From the NCBI RefSeq assembly GCF_964275005.1, contig NC_092690.1, positions 8,956,336 to 9,020,335 of the forward strand: a DNA stretch of 64,000 bases. The letters are read 5' to 3'. The notes beneath the pieces were generated by a model, which did no database searches, was not told where the DNA came from, and saw only the letters and a program-made list of their open reading frames with translations. Of this stretch, positions 10,900 through 21,441 are shown piece after piece. Source of the stretch: Diadema setosum. Lineage: Eukaryota; Echinodermata; Echinoidea; Diadematoida; Diadematidae. A program made the position numbers and the translations under genes. Positions within the stretch are counted from its first letter, which is position 1; the number at the start of each line of letters is the position of its first letter.

Positions 10900-11364
10900 T
10901 TGACCAAGGTAGTTATTCTTTTTGTTTCCCTTAATGTACCCTTCCCCTTTTGTAAATGACTGACTTGTCCAAATAGGACAACTTTACTATCCCTTTATTC
11001 ATAGTGGCTTTTCAAAGATCAGCAATTTTGTAGGAGACAAGAAATAGGAAAATTGTCTTCAGAAGATATCTAGACGTCGCTGAGTGCAGACCTAGGAGCT
11101 GCTAGGCATCTCTTTGTTAACTCTTCTCACAATAATGTGAACCATGTCGAAGAAACTCTCTCAATAAAACCAGCAGGAAAAGGCACCTTAATCATGAATA
11201 CTTTTGCGTGTGCTTTATGCCCTGTGCCTATCGGCTTAATGGTTGCAAGCATTTTGGAGTGGTGTCTCTCTACTGCGATGAAACAAATTAACTCCAACAG
11301 AGATATAGTTTCGTCACAATGAGATCAGGCATTACTTCTCTAACAAAAGAGTTCATCCCTTGAA
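10900..11364. other. Stretch with no feature seen
   Basis: Between the young LTR element and the PHD-bearing element I see no exon or repeat. A 61-codon open frame from 11137 has no recognisable similarity. Confidence 0.4.
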
Positions 11365-11556
11365 TACCTACACCGGTGTAGAACTTCTCCAGTGTTACAG
11401 ATTTGACTGAGAAGGAATAATTTATATCACCGACTTGATATACGATGACAAAACAGGTCTAGAGGAAGGACTGTTCAGTACAGGATAGCCGAGTTCTGAC
11501 TGCAGTGTAGATCTGTGCTGCGTACGTACATTTGTAAAGCCGGGAAAGGGTATCTG

Positions 11557-12275
11557 ATGAATGATTTAAAAGAGGACAATGTCTTGTTGGAAAAGTCCTC
11601 TTCAGGTGAGTTCAACCACTAATACTTGCTAAACACTCTAGTTTTCCTTCTCTTTTCTATTACTTTTTTGAACATAGAAAAGTTATTTGAATCCCTCTAG
11701 TAACACATTATCTTACACATCAACAAATGCTTACAAAAATGAAAGCACTTTCGGATAATGCATTGTACAAGTGAGGTCAAAAATTGCCTTTCATCCACTT
11801 ATCTCTTTGTTTTTCGAGTCATCATAACCTTCCCATCAGTACCCAAATTATATGTTCATCTTCCCTTCCTATAATTCTTCTATACACAGGCAAAAACACA
11901 AATGGTATGTATTTTTATTTTGCCCATCTACGTTCTTCAACAACAGGTCTATGGCGGGCCAGAGTCATCGATCTAGGGATGGTCTCCCGTCAGTTGTGTT
12001 CATCCCACTACTGCTTCACCTCCGATGAGAAGGCCCGATATCTCAGGGGCGAGTTATATCAACATATCACCCCTGAGGTCGCCCTTCAAGATCAGGCTAC
12101 CGACTGGAGTGAAGAAGTACTGGACCGGGCCCCCGTGGTAGTAAAGGTGAACTGTGTGTCTTCCTGGAATAAGCTGGACTTTGTAAAGTATTCAGGGAAT
12201 TAGAGCGCCATGAACTCTTCAAGTTATACCGTGACTGCAAGAGTGGTCCTTTTTCTACCAACGGGTACAGTGCAG
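11557..12275 (+). CDS. N-terminal exons of the PHD-element protein (copy A), function unknown
   Basis: Exon 1 (11557-11605) starts MNDLKEDNVLLEKSSS in phase 1. A 15 bp block (11890-11904) would add GKNTNG. Exon 3 (11947 to a GTGAGT donor at 12275) gives GLWRARVIDLGMVSRQ, then FTSDEKARYLRGELYQHI, and after one frame change FRELERHELFKLYRDCKSG. I do not recognise the fold. The same joins are possible in copy B, which supports real splicing. The frame change near 12185 is shared by both copies, so it is either ancestral decay or a splice arrangement I have not worked out. Confidence 0.4.
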
Positions 12276-12293
12276 GTGAGTGTGGTTTTAAAG

Positions 12294-13012
12294 ATGACTT
12301 CACTACCTGATGAGCAAGAAGGAAACAAACGCGAGACGGGGACAACAGACATCAATCTCACAAAGGACAGCCACAGAGGTGCTTGTTTGAAGGGAGGGAC
12401 AAAGAGCTTTAAGGAAAGTAACAAATATCAAACGCTTGATATCAACAATATGGTGAAAGCAATGCACAGTGCCATGGACGGGAAGAGCAGAGAATACTTC
12501 AATACTAGCGATTTTTGGATACTTGTTGCCAAAAAAAAATGAAGCATTCTCGTAGGACAGTTGGAAAACATTCCAAAGTTTTAAAAACAGTGTGGAATGA
12601 AAATCGCAGAAAAATTCAAGACAAGTTCGCAGAGTATGAACATACCCAAATTGATGCAGCAAAATGCAGCGACAAAACTGACAGTCCACTGTATTGTGCA
12701 TGCAGAACACCGTATGATTCCTCATTTAAGTATATCGAATGCATGATGTGCAAAGAATGGTATCACTATCATTGTGTAGGTATTCCCAAAACTTTAACGA
12801 CCGGAAAGAATGTTGAATTCATATGTGGATTAAATAATTGCAATGATGGTAAGAAAGTCTTTGAGCAGGAAGTTGGACAACGTAAACGTAAGGTAGATAC
12901 CAGTAAAACAGTCAACACCAGTAGTAAGCATCCCCTCAAGTCTTTCCGTCCGCACAAAAGAAAAGCAGAAATGAAAAAGGAGTGGCGAACAGTGACAAAA
13001 AGGGCAAAGTAA
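12294..13012 (+). CDS. PHD-finger protein of the repeated element, copy A
   Basis: From MTSLPDEQEGNK the frame runs through a basic middle region (SRRTVGKHSKVLK) into a full C4HC3 PHD finger. In the 165-codon frame opening at 12515 the ligands are Cys61, Cys63, Cys76, Cys79, His84, Cys87, Cys104 and Cys109, with the hallmark aromatic WYH before the fifth Cys. A Lys/Arg-rich tail (KRKVD, PHKRKAE) follows. PHD fingers bind histone H3 tails, so a chromatin-reading or targeting role is plausible. One frame change at an A run separates the first part from the PHD part in this copy; copy B2 reads through at the same place. Confidence 0.55.
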
Positions 13013-13289
13013 CACTGTGAGAAAGAAATTGCAATGAGGAAAAAAATGAATATGAAAAAAAGAGCAAAAGCACAATGTAAGCAATGACCTAACTCCTATG
13101 TTTTGGCAGTATTAAACATAATATCAAGGAGAGGAGAGCAAGGAAGATTACTGGGTCCGTGAGGGAACAATTGTGTTCAGAATTCTCTTTAGGTATAAAA
13201 CCACTAAAAAAGTATGGACAACTCTTGCGAGAGCAGGATGACGTAACTTTCATTTCAGGAAGGGAGGGACAAAGAGCTTCTCAGTGAGT

Positions 13290-14457
13290 GTATCACGCTG
13301 GATGTGATATACTGTAGACTGTACTTGTAATCCTACTTTATAATGAAAGAAAAATAGAGGTTTATGAGAGGTTATGTTATAATCATGGTTATACAGTACC
13401 TCATTCACTTGTGTGCAACACATTGTAGGATTTATTTAGGTTAACACAATCCGTGCTGATATGTTTATGTAATTTAGTATTTAAGGAAACGTTAGTGTTG
13501 TGCATAGTATATACGTATTGGAATATGCAGCATCAAGTTTGCCAGCATATAGATTCTCATTTTGCAAGGTTTTGTTTTACTGATCAGAACAGTGAATATA
13601 CCGGTAACTTGTGTAAGTATTTTGGTCTGGCATGTTTTACCCTTAGCTGAACAGCGATTTCTGTTCAGTGTGTATTGGATGCCCACTTTTGTTTACTGGT
13701 TTTCTATTTTGTATCTTCACTGTATACAAAGGGGGATGATGAGTCAGAAGAAAGGAAGTGATGAGACTGAAGTGTGTGATTATAATGTCATTGAGGGCTA
13801 ATTGTGTTATTGTGTAATACAGGTGTTCGTAAGATTTTGCTATTTGTTTGATTGTGTTAAGTAAGTGTTCAACATAGTACATGTCATGAAACAGACACAT
13901 TGTATTTGCAAGTTCACTTATGTTGTTTACATTTACTTGCACTCGCATCAAACCTGTGTCTAGGAATATTACTTTGGCCTGCACAGTTTGTTTTCATAAG
14001 TTTATTAGATAAAATTGCCGGTTTAGATTAGTGCATTTGTACGCACCAGTCAATGATATTTTTATATCCCAGGTGTTGACTGTTAAGATAAGATTTTATA
14101 TTTTGTTTATAAGTGTAAATGTATTTGATGTAGGCATAACTCTGTTAAAAATGGTTAAGAATATATATTTATGTCTGTGAATGAGGAACACAAGCGTTAT
14201 GTTGAGTGTTCAAGTTTAGTTGAACATGCATTTTGAACTTATATGCATTTGCTGGTGCATCCATTAGATACCTATGTCAAGAGGGAAAAGAAAAAGGCAG
14301 TCACACCAGTATGTTGTTTATTGTTGTATTTGTTGATCAATGTTAACGCCTTCTATCGGCAGTGGTAGCAGAAACGACTTGAGCTCGGTAATAAAAACCT
14401 CACCACTAAGTACATTGTACCTTGAGTCTCTGGTTATTTTCTCATTTAATGGTGCCC
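13290..14457. other. AT-rich segment, possibly LTR-like, without coding content
   Basis: No frame here resembles a protein. The right end contains a GGTAATAAAAACC polyadenylation-like site (~14388) followed by a C/T-rich transition and TGGTGCCCAGTG (14451-14462), which resembles a retroelement primer-binding site. This suggests an LTR end, but I found no second copy to set its boundaries. Confidence 0.3.
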
Positions 14458-14493
14458 AGTGTCAGCCGGTTTCAGAACTTTGTCATTGTGTCC

Positions 14494-14990
14494 GCCAGTT
14501 TAAGAACTTTGTAAATTTTGTACCAGCCTGGGAGGAAGAAAGAGACGGCGAGAGGTGCTCTCGTAGTTTAGTCCATTATCTTAGTGTACCACCGAAAGGC
14601 CCCACCCCCCTTCCACCATCCATCCAGTCCCGATTAACAACTAAACCTCGGGAGTTTGTGAACTGAAAGCTTTCGTCCGAAGTTTGAGGCAGTTCGACGC
14701 CCGTAACATTGAGCGTACCCCTCCCTCAGCAGCGGGAACCAGGCTGAGCCCGGCTACACCAGAAGGCGCACACCGATGCCTAAACTTCCCGGCATTTTCG
14801 GCTCAGACTGCCAGTTGAACCCCAAGACTGTCATCCGGTGGCCCGTAGGCGAGAGCAGAGGAGAGGAGAGAGAAGAAACCGCCCAGCCCGCCAGTACCTC
14901 GACGAGGAAACCAGAGCGCCAGAGAGGGAGCCGCCCAGCGACAACAATAACCAGCTCAACGAAAACGATAAGTGGCCACTAGCAACACGC
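14494..14990 (+). repeat. Retroelement leader-like repeat, copy 1
   Basis: The segment from GCCTGGGAGGAAGAAAGAGA through CACCATCCATCCAG to GAGCCCGGCTACACCAGAAG recurs at 30525-30712 (first half) and 34600-34870 (second half). It follows a primer-site-like TGGTGCCCAGTG and is probably the untranslated leader of an LTR retroelement family. Gag-like coding sequence was not recognised. Confidence 0.5.
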
Positions 14991-15124
14991 TACTAATTTC
15001 ATTTTCCCAATTTTTACCCCCCCCCCCCCCTTCCGTAGAATAAGTTATTAGAACCAACCGGCACCACCCCGTTGGGGATAGGGTTGTGTAGGTAGGCTCA
15101 GGCAAAGCAAGTATTGACATTCAG

Positions 15125-15543
15125 GTAACACTGAGAAGCCATCTGTATATAAGCTTATGATTCATGTGTAGTGATGATTGAAATTTTATGATTATAATCT
15201 GTTAAGCCGACTGCACAAGACAATTATACAGAACGGTCATTTTGTAACCTTATCGCCCGGAATTCAGGTCCTTAGGCAAGGCCGGTAAATAAATGTGCAA
15301 TCTTTTTTTTGCCCCAAACGCACCCGCTTTCCATTGTAAACTTGAGTTAAATTGTGTCCCATTTTCAATTGTTCGTATTAATTAATTATTGAATGAGTGG
15401 TGTGTCCTCTAGCTCCAGGTCGAGTAGACAGCAAAGCTAACAGACCCTCTGAAAAATAAAACCCAGTCTACTCGGATCAACCTGTCGACCTACAATAACG
15501 TCAAGCCCCTTCCCCGAGAGCAGAGGTGAAGGTGGGCTAGAAA
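15125..15543 (+). repeat. LTR-like repeat, copy 1
   Basis: About 420 bp aligns with 33362-33790: GAGAAGCCATCTGT, AAGACAATTATACAGAACGG, GGCAAGGCCGGTAAATAAAT, CCTCTAGCTCCAGGTCGAGT and GGTGGGCTAGAA occur in the same order. An AATAAATGTGC site and a CTGAAAAATAAAACCC site suggest transcript ends. It is most likely a solo LTR or LTR part. Confidence 0.5.
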
Positions 15544-16487
15544 TACATACACCTGTGTAGAACTTCTCCAGTGTTACAGATTTGATCGAGAAGGAATATT
15601 TTATATCACAGACTTGATACACGATGACATTTCACCGAAACAGGTCTAGAGGAAGGACTGTTCAGTACAGGATAGCCAAGTTCTGACTGCAGTGTAGATC
15701 TGTGCTGCGTACGTACATTTGTAAATCAGGGAAAGGGCATCTGATGAATGATTTAAAAGAGGACAATGTCTTGTTGGAAAAGTCCTCTTCAGGTGAGTTC
15801 AACCACTAATACTTGCTAAACACTCTAGTTTTCCTTCTCTTTTCTATTACTTTTTTGAACGTAAAAAAAAAAAATTATTTAAATCCCTCTAGTAGCACAC
15901 TATCTTACTCATCAACAAATGCTTACAAAAGTGAAAGCACTTTAGGATAACACATTGTACAAGTGAGGTCAAAAATTGTCTTTCATCCACTCATCTCTTT
16001 GCTTTCGAGTCATAACCTTCCCATCAGTACCCAAATTATATGTTCATCTTCCCTTCCTATAATTCTTCTATACACAGGCAAAAACACAAATGGTATGTGT
16101 TTTCATTTTGCCCATGTATGTTCTTCAACAACAGGTCTATGGTGGGCCAGAGTCATTGATCTAGGGATGGTCTCCCGTCAGTGTGTTCATCCCACTACTG
16201 CTTCACCTCCGATGAGAAGGCTCGGTATCTCAGGGGAGAGTTATACCAACATATCACCCCAGAGGTCGCCCTTCAAGATCAGGCTACCGACTGGAGTGAA
16301 GAAGGACTGGACCGGGCCTCTGTGGTAGTCAAGGTGAACTGTGTGTCTTCCTGGAATAAGCTGGACTTTGTAAAGTATTTAGGGAATTAGAGCGCCATGA
16401 ACTGTTCAAGTTATACCGTGACTGCAAGAGTGGTCCTTTTTCTACCAACGGGTACAGTGCAGGTGAGTGTGATTTTAAAGATGACTT

Positions 16488-17130
16488 CACTACCTGATGA
16501 GCAAGAAGGAAACAAATATGAGACGGGGACCACGGACATCAATCTCATAAAGGACAGCCACAGCGGTGCTTGTTTGAAGGGAGGGACAAAGAGCTTTAAG
16601 GAAAGTAACAAATATCAGACGCTTGATATCAACAATATGGTGAAAGCAATGCACAGTGCCATGGACGGGAAGAGCAAAGAATACTTCAATACTAGAAATT
16701 TTTGGATACTTACTGCCAAAAAAATGAAGTATTCTCGTAGGACAGTTGGAAAGCATTCCAAAGTTTTAAAGAGAGTGTGGAATGAAAATCGCAGAAAAAT
16801 TCAAGACAAGTTCGCAGAGTATGAACATACCCAAATTAATGCAGCAAAACGCAGCGACAAAATTGACAGTCCACTGCATTGTGCATGCAGAACACCGTAT
16901 CAGTCCTCATTTCAGTATATCGAATGCATGATGTGCAAAGAACGGTATCACTATCATTGTGTAGGTATTTCCAAAACTTAAAAGACCGGAAAGAATGTCA
17001 AATTCATATGTGGATAAAATAATTGCAATAATGGTAAGAAAGTCTTTCAGCAGAAAGTTGGACAACGTAAGCGTAAGGTAGATACCAGTAAAACAATCAA
17101 CACCAGTAGTAAGCATCAGAAAGCTCCCAA
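16488..17130 (+). pseudogene. PHD-finger frame B1 (first unit of copy B)
   Basis: It corresponds to the copy A PHD protein, with the same basic region and first Cys ligands (CACRTPY, ECMMCKERYHYHC). The Trp before the conserved His is Arg here and the frame stops inside the finger, so it is not a working PHD protein. The continuing frame downstream gives a tail not found in the other copies. Confidence 0.5.
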
Positions 17131-17334
17131 AAGACCCTTTTCACTCAATGATGATCAAGGAAATCACAAGAAATCGAAAGTCAGTGTTCATCAAGAATCA
17201 CATCAGCAAGAAATACCATGTGCAGGGGAAACAACACTTGCAGTGATTCTAATGCCAAACTTTAACAATAACAGCTGGGAGGGACAAAGAGCTTTAAGGA
17301 AAGTAACAAATATCAGACGCTTGATATCAACAAC

Positions 17335-17895
17335 ATGGTGAAAGCAATGCACAGTGCCATGGACGGGAAGAGCAAAGAATACTTCAATACTAGCAATTTT
17401 TGGATACTTGTTGCCAAGAAAATGAAGTATTCTCGTAGGACAGTTGGAAAACGTTCCAAAGTTTTAAAAAGAGTGTGGAATGAAAATCGCACAAAAATTC
17501 AAGACAAGTTCGCAGAGTATGAACATACCCAAATTAATACAGCAAAACGCAGCAACAAAACTGACAGTTCACTGTATTGTGCATGCAGAACACCATATGA
17601 TTCCTCATTTAAGTATATCGAATGCATGATGTGCAAAGAATGGTATCACTATCATTGTGTAGGTATTCCCAAAACTTTAACGACCGGAAAGAATGTCGAA
17701 TTCATGCGTGGATTAAATAATTGCAATAATGGTAAGAAAGTCTTTGAGCAGGAAGTTGGACAACGTAAACGTAAGGTAGATACCAGTAAAACAGCCAACA
17801 CCAGTAGAAAGCATCCCCTCAAGTCTCTCCGTCCGCACAAAAGAAAAGCAGAAATGAAAAAGGAGCAGCAAACAGTGACACAAAGGGCAAAGTAA
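17335..17895 (+). CDS. PHD-finger frame B2 (second unit of copy B)
   Basis: An unbroken 186-codon frame from MVKAMHSAMDGKSKEY through the basic region and PHD finger to a Lys-rich end. It shows that the two halves split in copy A belong to one protein. The sixth zinc ligand is changed: FMRGLNNC here against FICGLNNC in copy A, which should weaken the second zinc site. Its start is the first ATG in the unit; the true protein probably begins further upstream. Confidence 0.55.
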   Translation: MVKAMHSAMDGKSKEYFNTSNFWILVAKKMKYSRRTVGKRSKVLKRVWNENRTKIQDKFAEYEHTQINTAKRSNKTDSSLYCACRTPYDSSFKYIECMMCKEWYHYHCVGIPKTLTTGKNVEFMRGLNNCNNGKKVFEQEVGQRKRKVDTSKTANTSRKHPLKSLRPHKRKAEMKKEQQTVTQRAK

Positions 17896-18145
17896 CACTG
17901 TGAGAAAGAAATTGCAATGAGGAAAAAAATGAATATGAATAAAAGAGCAAAAGCACAATGTAAGCAATGACCTAATCCCTATGTTTTGGCAGTATTAAAC
18001 ATAGTATCAAAGAGAGGAGAGCAAGGAAGATTACTGGGTCCCTGAGGGAACAATTGTGTTCAGAATTCTCTATAGGTATAAAACCACTAAAAAAGTATGG
18101 ACAACTCTTGCGAGAGCAGGATGACTTAACTTTCATTTCAGGAAA

Positions 18146-19435
18146 CAGAATGGGTGTGGGAGCCTCCCCCAGCATGCTCCAAAAATTATCTAGTGAATCT
18201 AATCTCCAAAACAGGAAAGCTGGAAAAGAATTAGACAGCCTAGAGAAGGCTAGCAACTTACCGAATTATGGGGACAGCAGTGAAAATTGAGGGGTAGGGT
18301 TCATTCGAGAGGTTTCAATTAATCCATTTTATGCGATAACTTTTACACGAGGTGTTGTTCGCTTCTTTCATGATCTCAGTCCAAAACACACTTTATTGTT
18401 GACGCAACTGGATCCATCACCCAATCACTCTTACACAGAAGAGAATAATTTACTATGAATTTACGATACAAAACCCTATCTCAGGAAAATCACCATGACC
18501 CATTGCTTCCATGATTTCCGGAGATCAATGTTTACCGACCATTCTTAACTTTTTTAATCAGTTACGATTTTATGAAGGTAAATATTGCGGTGGTTCCCAA
18601 CAGCTCTGTATCCCCAAACAAATCAACTCGGAGAGGGCATGGGTATTCATCTTAGCTTCAATGAATGTATTTAATAGGGAAGATTACACCCAATATTTGA
18701 ATAGGTGTTTTAGGATTGTAACTGGTAAAGCTAGTCCGGGTGATTTACATATATATGTAAGACTGTTGTACATTCATGTACAGCACATATAATGAAAGAT
18801 GTCAAGAAACATTGTCTAGGTGTCTACTCAAAGCACAAGCAAAGCGGTACGGTCATCTTTTCATTACTGTTAAATGCTAGAATGTGGGATAGTTTTCTGA
18901 CAGTACTACATGAAATCATCATTGTGCTAAATTCCCCTGTAGAGACCAATCTTGTGTGACCAAGTCAAAACAAGAATTAACAAGGAGAATTAATTCATTA
19001 AGCAAATTTGACAATGACAACCAAATTAGAGACACCATCAATTCTGAAAGCGATGTTGATCCACCCAGTTGGGGTAATGACAACATTGTCATGTTGAGCG
19101 AGGAAGAAAATTTTAAAAGGGCACATTCTTAGTTCATGCAATTTTTTGACAAATTTATAAAGGATATTAAAGAAGAAATATCCAGTTTGCTTTCGGAAAC
19201 TTGCCCTGAAAATTCTCAGTATGGGCCAGCAATTCAGTTTTTTAAAAAAAAGTGTCTCTTTTTACCTTCAACCCAACTTTGGTCGATAGTGATGCTCAGT
19301 GATTTGTCTCATCACAGGAATATTTTAACTTGTAATGATAATGAGGTTGCGGTTACTGATAAACAAACAGAATTTCAGAACACAGAATGTCTATCCTTAA
19401 GAACATACAACTACAAGGAAAGAACAAAATGAGAT
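18146..19435 (+). pseudogene. Transposase-like remnant downstream of the PHD element
   Basis: Frames here give FIREVSINPFYAITFTRG, SERAWVFILASMNVFN, AHIMKDVKKHC and YGPAIQFFKKKCLFLP with SDLSHH. In order these resemble blocks of a multi-copy invertebrate and fish protein family that I take to be a transposase: an opening IREISLxPF block, a core with a C(S/T)AHxMK motif, and a LWSxxLxGDLxRH-like end. I cannot name the superfamily. The upstream GNRMGVG and LQKLSSES motifs (18140-18260) continue from the PHD protein, suggesting one long gene with PHD finger first and transposase core after. Several breaks are present. Confidence 0.45.
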
Positions 19436-19500
19436 CTGATGAACTGTTAGTTGAGTTTCAAGGGAAAGCTTTTTGGGCTTGGAACATAACTTTTTGGGTG

Positions 19501-20740
19501 TGGTGAGCTGGGGCGGGAGAGTAGAGGGTTAGACAGAACTCACTCCCTTATTTCAGCGTTTATCAGCACGATGTTTTTGATTAAATCTTAATTAATTGGA
19601 AATAATGCAAAATGATGCATTGAAAATTTCCTCTTGTTCTAATAGTAGCTGGCTAATTATTTGTTGTTGAGAGTTTTTGATATCGAAGTCGATGTTAGAT
19701 TTCAGCTTATAGACTTATGTTTACTGGCTGAATATCGCTGAGTATTGTGCAGTGTTTAAGCTAGCTAGAGCAAATCATAGGAGGCACAGCAATTAAGTGG
19801 GGTTCTTATTAGGAATATAAGGTACAATGAGTGGGCTGACGCTTGTGTAGTATGGGTAACGAAGTTTGGAAAGAATTTATTGCCAAATATTGGTGGATTA
19901 TTTTCATTTATGCTAACGTCTGCGCCAAGCATGGCACCATAGGGTATTTCCCCTTCTTTATGACGCTTGGGCGGCACCCAAGATTACCAGTAGGCCTTGG
20001 TGCATTATTGGGGGTGGGTGCATATGACGAGGCGATCTCTTCAGATAAGTACGTTGCCCGCCCAAGGGAAGGCTTGAACGCACGCAAACACTGGTGTCGG
20101 AAACCAACCAGTAGGTTTAAGAGAAAAATAAGAAGTATGATGTAGACACCAAGGAGATAGCGTTGATAGGGAAGAATGCGTTACTGAAGTTGAAGAGGTA
20201 GTAGATACTAAACCGTGTAATGAAGAAGTTGAGGAATAAGTAGAAGCCAGGGGACGTGCCTGCCCCTCGGGACGAGCCAGAAGCCGCCTCGTTAGAGGAA
20301 GATCCTCCTTTGACGGAGATCATAAAGGTGCGCCCGCACTCCCGAGAGGCTGGCATATTCCAAATTAAAGAGAAGTATTGCACAGCCAGTTTTAGAGACC
20401 TTGATTAGGTCCATTATTGTTCATGTTTTGTGTATACAATGTAGTTTTGTTAGTGAAGTGTATTTTTGCTTTCTTGTTTGTAACGGAAAGTATTGTTGTA
20501 TTAGTTTTAGTGTTGTTTTGTAATAATAATGTGAGAAGAGTTGCAAAGCGCTATATTACGGAGTGTTTACGTTTCATTATGCTGCAATTGGAGGAAGATG
20601 CGGAGTCTCCACAGTGGGGACGCCATAGAGAATAAGCGGATTCGTGATGTTCATAAATCAATGCAGTAGCCCAGCCATTTCCTGCCGCTGGTAGCCCTAG
20701 GCCAGGGTGGTGAGCTGGGGCGGGAGAGTAGAGGGTTAGA
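19501..20740 (+). repeat. 33 bp direct repeat flanking a Gypsy fragment
   Basis: An identical purine-rich 33 bp sequence (starting TGGTGAGCTGGGGCGGGAGA) occurs at 19501-19533 and 20708-20740. Purine-rich tracts of this kind sit just before 3' LTRs. The pair brackets a Gypsy integrase fragment, so the segment may result from recombination between related retroelements or from a local duplication. Confidence 0.6.
19840..20385 (+). pseudogene. Ty3/Gypsy integrase C-terminal fragment
   Basis: GYFPFFMTLGRHPRLPVGL matches the integrase region just after the catalytic core of Ty3/Gypsy polyproteins (usual form [16 protein letters not shown]). A degenerate tail ends near VRPHSREAG. This is a short, old and broken fossil with no LTRs assigned. 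Confidence 0.7.
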
Positions 20741-20769
20741 TATATATATATATATACATACATATATAA
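20740..20769. repeat. (TA)n microsatellite
   Basis: A short TA/CATA run just after the second copy of the 33 bp repeat. Confidence 0.8.
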
Positions 20770-20861
20770 GTTCTTCCCCTTAGTGATACAGATAATAAAG
20801 TGCAAATAGTTCAATCTGATTGATGTGAAAACATTAATTATAATTATTATATTTTTGTTTA

Positions 20862-21441
20862 GCTCTTGACAGACCACTGTAAGGACATCCCCATTGTGAG
20901 CGCAGATACTGCAAGGCAGGAGCACTCAGCACTGAAAGCTCTGTTGAGGCACACTGGACCAAAGATAGAGCTTCAGTGATGTCCTTCAGGACATGTGTAC
21001 AGTGCATGTGGATGCAATGCCTGTGCTGTCATCCCTTGCCCAGTTGGCACTAGTAATCCCGATGAGCACGGCAGGTGAGATAACCCTATCGCTTCAATGA
21101 TAATCAAATCAGATTGGCAATTGCTTGTAACATATTCAAGATTCAGTTGATACTTTTTTTGTTATTATCAGTTTTACTTTTTTAGTTTATTTAATTCTTT
21201 GCTTAAATTGAATGCAAGACTAACTTGCTTATCTAAATTTCCGATTTTTCCAGATTGTGAGAGAGGCTTCTCTTCAATGAAGAGAATTGAAAGAGACGAC
21301 CGTGCCCGGCTGAACCAGGACACCCTCAACTCACTCATGATGGTCAGTGTGGAGGGCTCTCCACTTCCTGCCAGTGACTTCCCCTTCGACAAGGCTGCGG
21401 AAGACTGGGCCAGTATTAGGAACAGGAGAATTGAGTTATGA
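20862..21441 (+). pseudogene. hAT transposase C-terminal region, two exons
   Basis: Exon 1 ends at 21074 in MPVLSSLAQLALVIPMSTA followed by G|GTGAGA. Exon 2 (21254-21441) opens after TTTTTCCAG and completes the codon to give DCERGFSSMKRIERD, then RLNQDTLNSLMMVSVEGS and a stop. STADCERGFSSMKR is the signature of the hAT C-terminal dimerisation region, also found in host-domesticated relatives. The splice joint is exact. Upstream of about 20955 the frame is disrupted and the DDE core is not recognised, so this is a 3' relic. Confidence 0.7.

Larger units (their letters stand above)
11365..13261 (+). mobile_element. PHD-finger-encoding repeated element, copy A
   Basis: This segment aligns along its whole length with 15544-18145; flanks on both sides are unrelated, so the unit behaves as a mobile or duplicated element. 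Both copies keep the same apparent splice sites: an ATG exon (11557-11605) ending in G|GTGAGT, a 15 bp block (11890-11904) between CACAG and GTATGT, and an exon opening at 11947 after AACAACAG. The left edge carries TACACCGGTGTA, a perfect palindrome. No terminal inverted repeats were found by eye. At the right end copy A jumps to GGGAGGGACAAAGAGCTT, a motif that also marks the internal duplication in copy B. Confidence 0.6.
15544..18145 (+). mobile_element. PHD-finger-encoding repeated element, copy B (with internal duplication)
   Basis: It aligns with copy A (11365-13261), but a ~540 bp block carrying the PHD region is present twice, at about 16579-17113 and 17278-17815, each starting at GGGAGGGACAAAGAGCTTTA. 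Between them lies 17115-17276, absent from copy A, continuing a Lys/Ser/His-rich frame (KHQKAPKRPFSLNDDQG). Copy B then runs on past the end of copy A into transposase-like sequence, which suggests that copy B preserves more of the original element. Confidence 0.6.

Noticed and set aside
12303-12725. 140-codon minus-strand frame opposite the PHD protein
   Set aside because: It is a shadow of the plus-strand coding sequence, which has clear PHD ligands.
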